64,000 nt of DNA from Anisus vortex. Its lineage: Eukaryota > Mollusca > Gastropoda > Planorbidae. The stretch spans positions 31,337,742 to 31,401,741 of the forward strand of contig OX421497.1 of assembly GCA_949126835.1 (NCBI GenBank), read 5' to 3'. The translations under genes and the position numbers were made by a program. Under the pieces are notes generated by a model. It saw only the letters and a program-made list of their open reading frames with translations. It ran no database searches and was not told the origin of the DNA. Shown piece by piece: positions 36,482 through 46,545 of this stretch. Positions within the stretch are counted from its first letter, which is position 1, and each line of letters starts with the position of its first letter.

Positions 36482-39400
36482 ATGGACTCGACTCTGATTC
36501 GTCCAGATTTGACATTTAAAAACTACTCATCTGCTTCAAATCTGGCATTCAATGAGAAGATTAAAGCTTTATTGAAAGAGGTTTAGTTCAAATATTATTT
36601 AGCCTGTTACGTGTAAAGCATTAAATAGATCCTTCTTGTTCCTACAATCTTATCTTTAAAGACGGGCTACGAGAAGGTTACTACATTTTAAAATATCAGT
36701 GGTTTAAATTAAATCTTGTATTTATATTATGTTATGATAGTTTTTGTTGGACTAGTAGGCCTAACTAGTTAATTAAAGACAAGTTAACCTCCTCCATGCC
36801 CGGATGCAATTCTGGAAGAGTTCAATATTCTTGCATAGAAAATATTTACTTTCTCTCTTTGTCTTTAAAAGTAGGCTTATTTTTTAAGGTTATTTTATTG
36901 CATTTCTAAGCTATAATTTTCTGATACTATTACTATAACTTTGCTTTTAAATATGTTTTCCAGATGCATTAAATTAAACATTTACCGATTTTAAAATGGT
37001 CTTACACTTGTTACCGTAATATAGCCTAATTGAACAATCTTTTGTAATTAATAATTGATAAGAAATATCTTTTTGTTTTTAAATTTCTTAAAAACAATTT
37101 AGGGTCAGAAAATATATCATTTTGGATTCGGTCAGTCCCCTTTTCCAGTGTTAGAAATAGCTGTGGAATGTTTAAGAAAATATGCCAAAGAGAATGATTA
37201 CCTCCCTGTACAAGGCAAGTTATATTTAATTTACACGAAAATGATAGTTTTGTTAAAAAAGTTTTGCACTATTTTAAACATTACTTCTAATAATACACTG
37301 CTTTAATTTATTTGATACAGTTTGACAATAATGTGTTCAATATATGATACAATCATAGTTTTACAAATTTTATTATTTTCCCTATTGTATTTTAAGAAAT
37401 TATCTCCCCTCTTCGTACATTGATCAAAACCGAATGTCAATGATGTTGTTTTTTTTTCATGTTTTTGTGCAATATGGATTTTCTCAGGTTCGATCACTCT
37501 AAGAAAAGGAATTTGTGAATTTCATAAATTGTATGACAATGTGACCTTTGATCCTGATGATGTCATTGTGGCACCAGGAAGCAAAGAACTGATATTTCTT
37601 CTAATGACTGTATTCAATGGAGGTAAATTTTAAGTAACACAATATTGTTGGGCTCATTAGACAAGGGAATTAACCCACATTTTTTATTCAGTAGTATGTA
37701 ATTTCAACAAAACTCGGTTAATGTCTTTTTGACAACAGATCAGTATGTAATCAATCATATTGAAATAATCTATATAGCCTACTGTTGGCAGTTGGCTTAC
37801 ATTCAAATTTAAAAGAAATTACACTCAAATAAGTAGCAAATAATAACACTTGGTTAACAAATAAAAAAAAATCAAATTACTAAGTAAGATATGAGTACTT
37901 TACTAAAGTTATCATATTTTTACATTATTGAGTTTTTACTGGCACAAAAATATAATTATATATATATTTGTTAGGCTTTTGAATTAGCCACAGTAAAACA
38001 TTGCAGGGTCTACTGGTAATTTAACTAACTTGATATTTTATGTGGAAACTAAAAAGCTGAGCCGATGAAATCTTTAAGTTGATCAGATGATGGGTAAAGT
38101 ATGATTTATGATGTAACAAATCATAGATCGCATCCGTCATGTTGTTTTTTTCCAGACATTGTGATAAATTCTCCATCTTGGACCACTTATCAATCACAGG
38201 CCATTTTGGCTGGACGCAGTCCATTTATCGTGAAAAGCAATGAGGAGGATGATTGGAGGATCACTCCTGAGGGATTAGAGGAGGTAATTATAGTGGATAT
38301 CAGCAAGCTATTTGTCATTCTATGAACCGCGTGTAACCTTATAAATTAAATGCTTACATTCAGTTTATATAAATAAATATGTAAAAATCATCATTGCCAG
38401 TAGGCCTAATCCTGTCTTGGACTGAGGCCTAAAAATAAATGAAGTGCTTTTAATCTCTGAAACATAGGCCCTAGAGAAACTGATTATTTAGTGACAACTT
38501 GAAAAAAAAAATTGATCTACCCGCAATATTTTTAATATATATTTATTAAATGAATCGCATGCGATAACAAATTATTTAGCTTGCTTTAAAAAAAAATTAA
38601 AAACAATAAATTTTGGACATTATTGGGTAATCAATAATAAAAATAAATACATATTTAGAAACTTAAGGTGTTGGAGAAAATTAACTATATAATCTAGCTA
38701 ACTTCATTGGCTATTGGATTAATGCTTTTTTTTATGTTATTATTTTTTACTAAACCGCTTCTGATCAATGCTTAAATTGCAGGTATTATCGAAGACCAAT
38801 GCTGCTGTATATAAACTACTCATTCTGACAAATCCTTGTAACCCCAGTAAGTACACTTGTAACTCTAACATAACACTAGTCTTAAGTATTATGTAAAGTA
38901 AGCTACTCATATAAAAATATAATTAAAGAGAAAGAAAATATTAAATAATTATATCAAAATCGTAAAGGCCAGGTCTGGGCATGCATGAGCACATTGGGAA
39001 ACGCTGTTTACTTAATGTTTATATATTATATTGATAAAGTATATATTCTTTGACTTGTCTCAATTTTTTCTCTATTTAAGCTGGCACATGCTATACAGAA
39101 AAGCAGTTAGAAAAATTGACGTGAGTAAAGGCTTAGTTATAATTCAAAGAAGGCCTGGTACCATAAAATGTATAAAAAAAATAATTTGTTTTTACAGTTA
39201 TTGTGAAAAATATATAACATTGAAATGTAAAGAGTTAAGTTAGATTTAGCTTAAAGCTGAATAGAATAACCTAACACACAATTTAACTAATGGGCTTAGA
39301 ACTTGGTCTCATATTTAAAGATAAGTCTCAAGTATTGGCAGTGGCGTATTTAGGCATGTTGCACATGTTCCATTGGAACAGGGGCCCCCACACAAAAGGC

Positions 39401-42400
39401 CCCCCCCCTCACTTCCCGAAATTATTATTTTTTTAGTAACATCCCCATTCTTTCGTTGAAAATGTAAAATGAAATTCATATATTCCCCTACAATTTCAAG
39501 CTCTCCAGTCCAACCAAGCTAAGCGCAACATACAATTTATGGTTTTACAGACTGTAACATGAATTAACGGCAATTTTCTGAGGTATGTGGAAGGCAGGGC
39601 GAGGCCCCGAGGGGCCCCCACATAAATTTGGGAACATGACCCCCAAAATCCTAAATACGGCCTTGAGTATTGGGAATTTCCTTGGGCGTATACAGTTTTA
39701 AAAATATTTCATTTCCATTGCAAAAATACAATGAATTTGGAATAGTTCTTGGCATTCTAATCTCCTGCTATTTAGAAAAACAACACAAAATAAGCATTGA
39801 TCTACTAGCTAATGTAAACTATTAACTAATAATTTAAAAAACGGTAATGAATATTCTATTTAGCTTTACAAGGTTAAAATCTCATTACCGTATTTGATTG
39901 AAATGCTTTTAAACACAACCTTTTTTTAAAAAAAAGATCATAACCTGATGTAACAAATTAATCAATATAATTGATATGTAGTTTCCGTTTCCAGTGAAAT
40001 ATTTAGAAAACATCATGTCATAGTTCTGAGTGATGAGATTTATGCCAGAGTTCAGTATGCAGTCGATCATGTTTGTCTGTCTAAGGTAAGCCATAATGGC
40101 ATAACAATTTTAAACCCTGTATAATGAGCTCCATGAGACACACTTTTAAACTTTTTTTTTTAATATAAACAAATACTTTTTAACTAACCAATATGTTTTT
40201 TTTAATGTTCTATGGCATATATAGAAAAAGCTATATAACAGCGGTTCCCAAACTTTTTTTTAGGCCGCGACCCCTTTATACAGTTTCTTATGCTTTAGCA
40301 CCCCCCCCCTCCCCCCCCCCCCAAAAAAAAAAAGAAAAATAATTTCGTCCCTACTTAATTACTGCATTTTGCGACTGTTATGAATTGTAATGTAAATATC
40401 TTATGTGCAGGATGTATTTTTATTGTTACAAATTGAACCTAATTTAAGCATAGCGATTAATCAGAAAAAAAAAATCCAAAATATTCATGAACGGTCGGGC
40501 GTTTATCGCAAATACTACTGCTTTTAACGCAATGGCTGCTTTTAACAGAGAAGAGGCTTTTTAACACAACTCTCTACACACGTGGTACTGGTCCGCATAC
40601 GTGCATTATGGTGCCGACCTTGTCACATACACATGTTTTGATGTCATTACGCCAAGTAGCCTACACGTAGTATGCGGATGTATCTGCATTCTGCATGTCG
40701 GTGGACTCGCTTGGAGACGGAAAGGTGAGCTTTGTTTCGGCTCCTAAGACCATCGAAAACATACGTTTTCCGAAGGTCTTTGGCAACTTCCGCGAAATGG
40801 TCATTCGACCTCCAAGGGGTCGCGACCCACAGTTTGGGAACCACTACTTTATAAAAATAGTTATTTTGTTTTGGCTTGTGAATCACAAAAACAATATTTA
40901 TTTTTCAGATCTACCCAGAGGGTACCATACTAAGCTCTGGGATGTCTAAATGGGCTGGTGCCGGTGGATGGAGGGTACGTGCTTTCCCCTATTTTAATTA
41001 ACATTTTTTTAGTGGTGATCCAGAATGCAATGCCATAGACAGACCATCCTCATTGACTTAATTAACCTTCCTACTGTCAATATTTTACAGCTTGGATACA
41101 ATATATACCCAAAAGAGCTATCTTTCTTGACATTAGCAGTAAGAAATGCAGCAAGTCACACCTACACATGTGCTCCAGCTCCAATGCAGCTAGCTTTCTC
41201 AGAGGTTTGTATTGATTTCTTGTTTCTAAATATTTCTGCCAGGCCAAAATTTAAGTGTTTGTTTGTCAGCTGACTTGTTAATCATTTTATTAAATGTAAT
41301 CTTCGAGATTCACTTCAAATGTTGATTTGATTTTAGGTGTTAGAAAAACATGTTCAATTAAGTGATGACTACATACAACATACTAGAAGAATTATGAAAT
41401 TATTAGGGCAGTTCTGTTCAAGGTAAATTACAGTATTATTTTTGTTTCTATAATATTATATTCTATGAAGACGCATATACAATCATAATGATAACCTAAT
41501 TTTGAAAGCAAATGACAGGGAAGACACGGCTCTAAACTTCAAAGTGTGTCTGTGTAGTGTTCAGCTGGGTGCCTTAATTTAAACAGATAAGAAAACCAGG
41601 GAAGGATGCGATCGCCCTGCCCAGCATGCTCAACTAGTATCTATTGTATTATTTTACTTTCATTAACTAAGTAAAGTAAGACCAATTTAACCTATAGTGC
41701 CTGTCAAGCAGCAGTCATAAGTTTCTACAGCGACCCTTACTTTTTCTAGTTAAAATCAGGTACTCATCAGAGTTGGCTAGACTGCAACCCTCCAGACACA
41801 TAGAAAAAATCCTAGCCTTTACATGATTCGAACAATTCGAACCCAGGATCTTTGCAACACTATCAAATCATGCTTCCACTAGACTGCCATGCCCCATACT
41901 TTACTTATTAATTATACAATTAAGTATACTTTAAAAGAATGTGTTCATTAAAAAAAAAATTAATAGATATAGGCCTACTGTTAACTTTTTAGTTAAAACG
42001 TACTTTAAGAAGCACCCTTTAATTATAAAAAAATGCATGGATTACTGTAGATTGAATGTCATTGTTGGTACTGCCGTTTTCCCCTAGACTAGGAATTGTC
42101 TGTATAAATTGATAATTTGGAACTATATAATTTTTCACATCTATAATTTTTCTATATGTTTCCTTCTATATTCAAATTGTTTCAGTGAGCTTCGTTCAGT
42201 GGGAGTGGATGTTGTAGAGCCAAAGGGTGGATATTATATCTTCCCTAACTTTAATATCATTGGACCAGCATTAACCAAGTGTGGCATCACCTCTTGCAAA
42301 CAGATGTGTGATTTGATTCTTAAGGATGCTCATGTTGCAGTAAGTTTTCTTTTCATGTTATGGAGCTTATAAGATGCGTCTCCTGTCTAGGAACGCCTAG

Positions 42401-43502
42401 CTTGTCATAAGTAAAAACTTTACCTAGTACCGTAATTTGTTTAGTACCCCAATTTAAATTTTAGCTGATAAGAATTTAGTGAGTCAATGAATATAGCAAA
42501 GGCCTATACAAAACATCCATTAGAGAAAAGTATAACTATTCCTTCAGGAAAGTATCAGCTGATGGATATAATTTTTTTTCCGTCTATCACGTAAACAGGT
42601 GATGCCAGGTGGACCAGACCATATGAGACCTGCAGATGAGCTAACTACTCGACTTTGCTTTGTCAACTTTGATGGGACAACTTCTCTATCTGAAAGCCGA
42701 AAGTTAGGTTTAATGGCTCAACTTGATGGGAATTTTGTGATAGACTTTTGTACACCAGTCTATGAAGGCATTATGGTAGGTATAGACCAGGGGTCGGGGA
42801 CCTTTTTGTCCGAGAGAGCCATGGACACCACATATTTTGAAAAGTAATTCAGTGAGAGCCATACATTATGTTTAAAACTAAAAATTCAAGTAAATGTGTT
42901 CATTTTTTGTAATTTTAACACTAAAAGTACACTAATTATATCTCTGAATTCTTTTGTAATTACATTGTTATGTTGTTGCTAATCAATAATGAGTATTTCT
43001 TACAATTAATGCGACTTCTGGTGCTGCAATGCAATTGATATATAGATCAAATGCGTCTAAAGAATTTTTTTTATAATCGAACATTTGTCTGCGAGTCAGA
43101 TGCAGCCATCAATAGAGCCACATCTGGCTCGCGAGCCATGGGTTCCCGACCCCTGGTATTGACCCTTATTTGATAACGTTTTTTTTTTAATTGTTTCTTT
43201 TTATGTAGTTTCTACAGATTCTTGCAGTATATATAAACTTAGTATACTTTTTTTGTCTTCTGTTTTTCACTAAACAACTTTGCTGACACTATTTTATGAT
43301 TGCTATATTAAAATTACTAAAGGTGAAATAAACAAAAACTTGTGCAGACAGTGATTGTATTAACTGTTGAGTACAGCTTATCTCATTATTCATTTCAATT
43401 GAAGAAAATTACTTTTAAACAAATCATACTAATTTTATTTAATTTTTTCTTTCTTTCTAGGCTCTGAAGAATTGGGTGTTGGAGCTTAAGAAACACCAGT
43501 AA
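36482..43502 (+). CDS. class I/II PLP-dependent aminotransferase (complete, 435 aa)
   Basis: Fold-type I pyridoxal-phosphate aminotransferase, of the aspartate/aromatic/kynurenine-aminotransferase kind found widely in bacteria; the substrate cannot be told from sequence. Exons: 36482-36580 (ATG), 37103-37214, 37488-37622, 38156-38283, 38783-38846, 39081-39120, 39995-40085, 40909-40974, 41091-41204, 41337-41422, 42186-42339, 42599-42775, 43461-43502 (TAA). The sum is 1308 nt. Motifs: FGFGQSPFPV and YLPVQG (N-terminal substrate region), APGSKELIF, NPCNPTGT (Asn178), SDEIYARVQY (Asp206 and Tyr209 for PLP), SSGMSKWAGAGGWR with the Schiff-base Lys at about 237, and TRLCFVNFDG with the carboxylate-binding Arg at about 381. 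All key residues are present and no targeting signal is obvious. Intron 2 has a GC donor; the rest are GT-AG. Three hAT MITEs and a SINE lie in introns. Thirteen spliceosomal exons exclude bacterial contamination. Exon 1 has a weak donor, so the N-terminus is the least certain part. Confidence 0.92.
39339..39665. mobile_element. hAT MITE, 327 bp
   Basis: The terminal inverted repeats are CAGTGGCGTATTTAGG and CCTAAATACGGCCTTG, flanked by a perfect 8-bp duplication AGTATTGG (39331-39338 and 39666-39673). The interior is rich in C and G runs (GGGGCCCCC). It lies in intron 6 of the aminotransferase and has no ORF. Confidence 0.88.
40239..40846. mobile_element. hAT non-autonomous element, 608 bp
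   Basis: The ends are CAGCGGTTCCCAAAC and GTTTGGGAACCACTA, flanked by CTATATAA (40231-40238) and CTTTATAA (40847-40854), a 7/8 match. It lies in intron 7 of the aminotransferase. Reading frames within it are not transposase. A decayed right half of the same family is at 43735-44011. Confidence 0.82.
41700..41895 (-). mobile_element. SINE family S, degenerate copy
   Basis: In reverse orientation it carries CATCAGAGTTGGCTAGACT, AAAAATCCTAGCCTTTACA, then TTCGAACCCAGGAT (B box complement) and a tRNA-like end ACTAGACTGCCATGCCCCA. It lies in the intron between exons 10 and 11 of the aminotransferase. Confidence 0.7.
42788..43155. mobile_element. hAT MITE, 368 bp
   Basis: The inverted repeats are CAGGGGTCGGGGACC and GGTTCCCGACCCCTG, flanked by GTATAGAC (42780-42787) and GTATTGAC (43156-43163), a 7/8 match. 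The left end starts 12 bp after the donor site of exon 12 of the aminotransferase, so this insertion is almost at the splice junction. Confidence 0.85.
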
Positions 43503-43615
43503 AGTCACTAAATACATATTGGATATGTTGATATGGCTCCATTATCTATTTATCTAAAGGAAATGTTACTCAACAGATTATCTAGATATAGTCTATAAAT
43601 TCAAATGTTTGTAAA

Positions 43616-43625
43616 AATAAATAAA
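43616..43625 (+). terminator. polyadenylation signal of the aminotransferase gene
   Basis: Two overlapping AATAAA hexamers lie about 115 bp after the TAA at 43500-43502. Confidence 0.7.
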
Positions 43626-43734
43626 GAAACATTCAATTTTCATGCTACTCATTATTTCTTGTTATAAAAATGAATCACTAGCTTAGCACCTTCAAATACA
43701 TTGGTTCTAACAAATGTGTCACTGGTCAGTATAA

Positions 43735-44011
43735 GTAAATTACGGCGCCAGCCAGTCCCAAACACCTGTAATTGTACGGGCAGTAAGCCTATGTGATGGG
43801 GTTGGCACGATGATGTTCTCACGCCAGGTTTACGTATGTGGATGCATCTGCAAGTGGGCGGGCCCACCAGGAGATATATAGATAAGCGGTCCCTCGGTTC
43901 CTAAGACCAGCGAAATTGTGTCTTTTCCAATGGTCTTAGGCGACCCCTGTAAAATGGTTGTTAGACCCCCATAGAGGTCGCTACCCACAGGCTGTGAACA
44001 GCTGTTCTAGC
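43735..44011. mobile_element. decayed right half of an hAT non-autonomous element
   Basis: It aligns by eye with the right half of 40239-40846: GTATGTGGATGCATCTGCA, CTCGGTTCCTAAGACCA, ATAGAGGTCGCTACCCACAG. The terminus is mutated. It directly precedes the transposase-like relic. Confidence 0.6.
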
Positions 44012-44446
44012 TGAACACATTGCAAAACATGGTAATCGAGAAAGTGGCCAAACAAACTACCTGTCTTCTACTGTTAGTGATGAATTGATATTAATTATGG
44101 GCAAGCAAGTATTACATGAAATAACTGCACGACTAAATACATCGAAGTACTACTCCATATCGCTTAACTCAACACCAGATGAGATCCTTATAGACCAATT
44201 AACATTAGTTCTTCGTTACATAAAAAGTTGTCACCAGTTAAACGGTTTGTAACATTTATGGCCAACAGGGGTCAGGTCACAAGGCTGCAGAAATGTTTCA
44301 TGCACTGAGTTCCTTCAAGAGCACATGATTTATATCAAAGATTGTCGTTGTCAGTCACATGATAACACTTCTTCAATGAGTGGTAAATGCATTGGACTTC
44401 GTGCATTGGTTCTGAACAGCAACCCGTTATCAGTCAGACCAGAATG
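44012..44446 (+). pseudogene. relic of a hAT-related DUF4371/ZMYM-like protein
   Basis: Fragments in order resemble the DUF4371 region of hAT-derived zinc-finger proteins: AEHIAKHGNRESGQTNYLSS, TVSDELILIMGKQVLHEI, YYSISLNSTPDEILIDQLTL, then in shifted frames PVKRFVTFM and IKDCRCQSHDNTSSMSGK. The order and spacing fit the family, but at least two frame shifts and stops break the reading frame. No BED zinc finger or C-terminal dimerisation region is visible. Probably the remains of an autonomous hAT transposase or a domesticated derivative. Confidence 0.65.
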
Positions 44447-44874
44447 AATCATAAAGACTGTAGCGGGCATGTAACTGTCAGAAACAGTCAGATAGAGACT
44501 GAACTGAACTAGCGAATACTGCAACAAATAATGTGAATGAGAAATCGCATTTGATTGTTAACTTAACACTGACACACTGTAGGCCGACATGGTTGTTCCT
44601 CAATGAGTGTTCAGACGAGCAACAGAAGTTAAATTAAGTAATAAACTAATTTGTTCGCCAAAATGGTAGTCAGACAGAGTGGGTTATTGGTTATCATTCA
44701 GCAACACTATACACAGACTAAAGCAGCAATGTCGGAAGGCAGGGGCGAGGCCACAAGGGGCAGCGATTGGGCGGCTGCAGGGATAGGACGAACTCGGGTT
44801 GTCATATTGACAATCAGTGTACTAACCACAGGACATCAAAACCATGAGGGGGTTTGAAGAAGTTTGACAATTGC
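44447..44874. other. spacer without recognised features
   Basis: A little more GC-rich than its surroundings. It may continue the hAT relic, but no family motif could be read in it. Confidence 0.4.
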
Positions 44875-45270
44875 TGACATACGGAGGAGTGACAAGATTA
44901 ACACCAATAGTCAAATCACTAAACCTAGAAACACTAGAGGACAGAAGGGCAAAGAGTAAAGTAGTAATAATACATAACAACCCAATATCAACCTGTGGCA
45001 ATGCTCAGATAAACATAAGGACAAAAACACTTTTTTTTTTATCCCTTATGCGAGAACAAATGGATAGGCCAATAAGTAAGCTAATCTTTCTTCCACAATG
45101 GCATTCGGGCATGGAATGGGTTGCCTAAACAAACCAGGAAAATTAGTAACTTAACATAATTTAAAACTTAAAACATTAATAGAGATGCAAGACTAGACTC
45201 AAATCACGGATGAACGTAGGACACAATACTCTTCTTTAGTGAAGGAGCGTCTGTAATAGATAAGATACGA
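44875..45270 (+). mobile_element. 3' end of family-J LINE
   Basis: It starts in the coding tail (TRLTPIVKSLNLETLEDRRA, matching TRVTPLVKSLKLETLEVRRA of the copy at 60345-62130) and runs through TGGCATTCGGGCATGGAATG to GAAGGAGCGTCTGTAATAG and GATAAGATA. 5'-truncated. Confidence 0.85.
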
Positions 45271-45344
45271 GTGCGCATTGTTTCGAAAGTGAAGAGGCAG
45301 GTTCATGTATCCAAAATTCTAAGGGATCCCAAATGAAGTTATGT

Positions 45345-45600
45345 CCCATACGTACGGATGTATAAATGGCACTGCTCCTTTGAATCAGTGGCGCCATCTT
45401 TATGGAACAGCTTGCCACAGACACTGAGAGAATCTGAGACAAAAATAGTATATTAAAAAGAGCTTAAAGACCTTTCTCTTTGGCTAGTGGCTGTGTGCCT
45501 TAGATACTAATACAACTGTCACTACAATTAACGCGAAGAGCGCACTGAGCATGCTAAATTTAATAACATGGTTATAAAGCGCTATACAAATTACCATTAT
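45345..45600 (+). mobile_element. 3' end of family-K LINE
   Basis: The coding tail FESVAPSLWNSLPQTLRES (with a shift) is followed by KELKDLSLW and a 3' end GAGCGCACTGAGCATGC, AAAGCGCTATACAAATTACC and an ATT microsatellite. It directly follows the family-J copy. Confidence 0.8.
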
Positions 45601-45842
45601 TATTATTATAGTTGACTTGTGCAACCATTTCAAAAGTGTTAGACTAATCTAATTGTGCTTCTGTGTAAACTTTTTCAAATTATTGCTAATGGGGGAGACT
45701 GTTAAGCGCAGAATGGTTAAAAGAAGATATAATGTTGATTTGTCGGAAGTATCTAATGGGTTTCCACTAAAATGGATGCTACGGTTATCTCCCATGCCCA
45801 AATGAGGAAAATTTGGCTTCCCCAGTGGAAGATGATAGAAGC

Positions 45843-46545
45843 TATAGAATATAGAATATAGAATATAGAATATAGAATATAGAATATAGAATATAGAATA
45901 TAGAATATAGAATATAGAATATAGAATATAGAATATAGAATATAGAATATAGAATATAGAATATAGAATATAGAATATAGAATATAGAATATAGAATATA
46001 GAATATAGAATATAGAATATAGAATATAGAATATAGAATATAGAATATAGAATATAGAATATAGAATATAGAATATAGAATATAGAATATAGAATATAGA
46101 ATATAGAATATAGAATATAGAATATAGAATATAGAATATAGAATATAGAATATAGAATATAGAATATAGAATATAGAATATAGAATATAGAATATAGAAT
46201 ATAGAATATAGAATATAGAATATAGAATATAGAATATAGAATATAGAATATAGAATATAGAATATAGAATATAGAATATAGAATATAGAATTTAGAATAT
46301 AGAATATAGAATATAGAATATAGAATATAGAATATAGAATATAGAATATAGAATATAGAATATAGAATATAGAATATAGAATATAGAATATAGAATATAG
46401 AATATAGAATATAGAATATAGAATATAAAATATAAAATATAGAATATAGAATATAGAATATAGAATATAGAATATAGAATATAGAATATAGAATATAGAA
46501 TATAGAATATAGAATATAGAATATAGAATATAGAATATAGAATAT
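45843..46545. repeat. satellite of about 100 copies of a 7-bp unit (GAATATA)
   Basis: About 703 bp of nearly perfect GAATATA repeats. The few variants seen are GAATTTA near 46288 and two consecutive units with AATATAAAATATAAAA near 46424-46440. Its homogeneity indicates recent expansion. Collapse or mis-sizing in assembly is possible. Confidence 0.97.

Noticed and set aside
36482..43502. Bacterial contamination
   Set aside because: Thirteen exons with GT-AG (one GC-AG) introns and animal MITEs in the introns.
45843..46545. Telomeric repeat
   Set aside because: The unit GAATATA is unlike the TTAGGG repeat of molluscs and lies between ordinary repeats and a gene.
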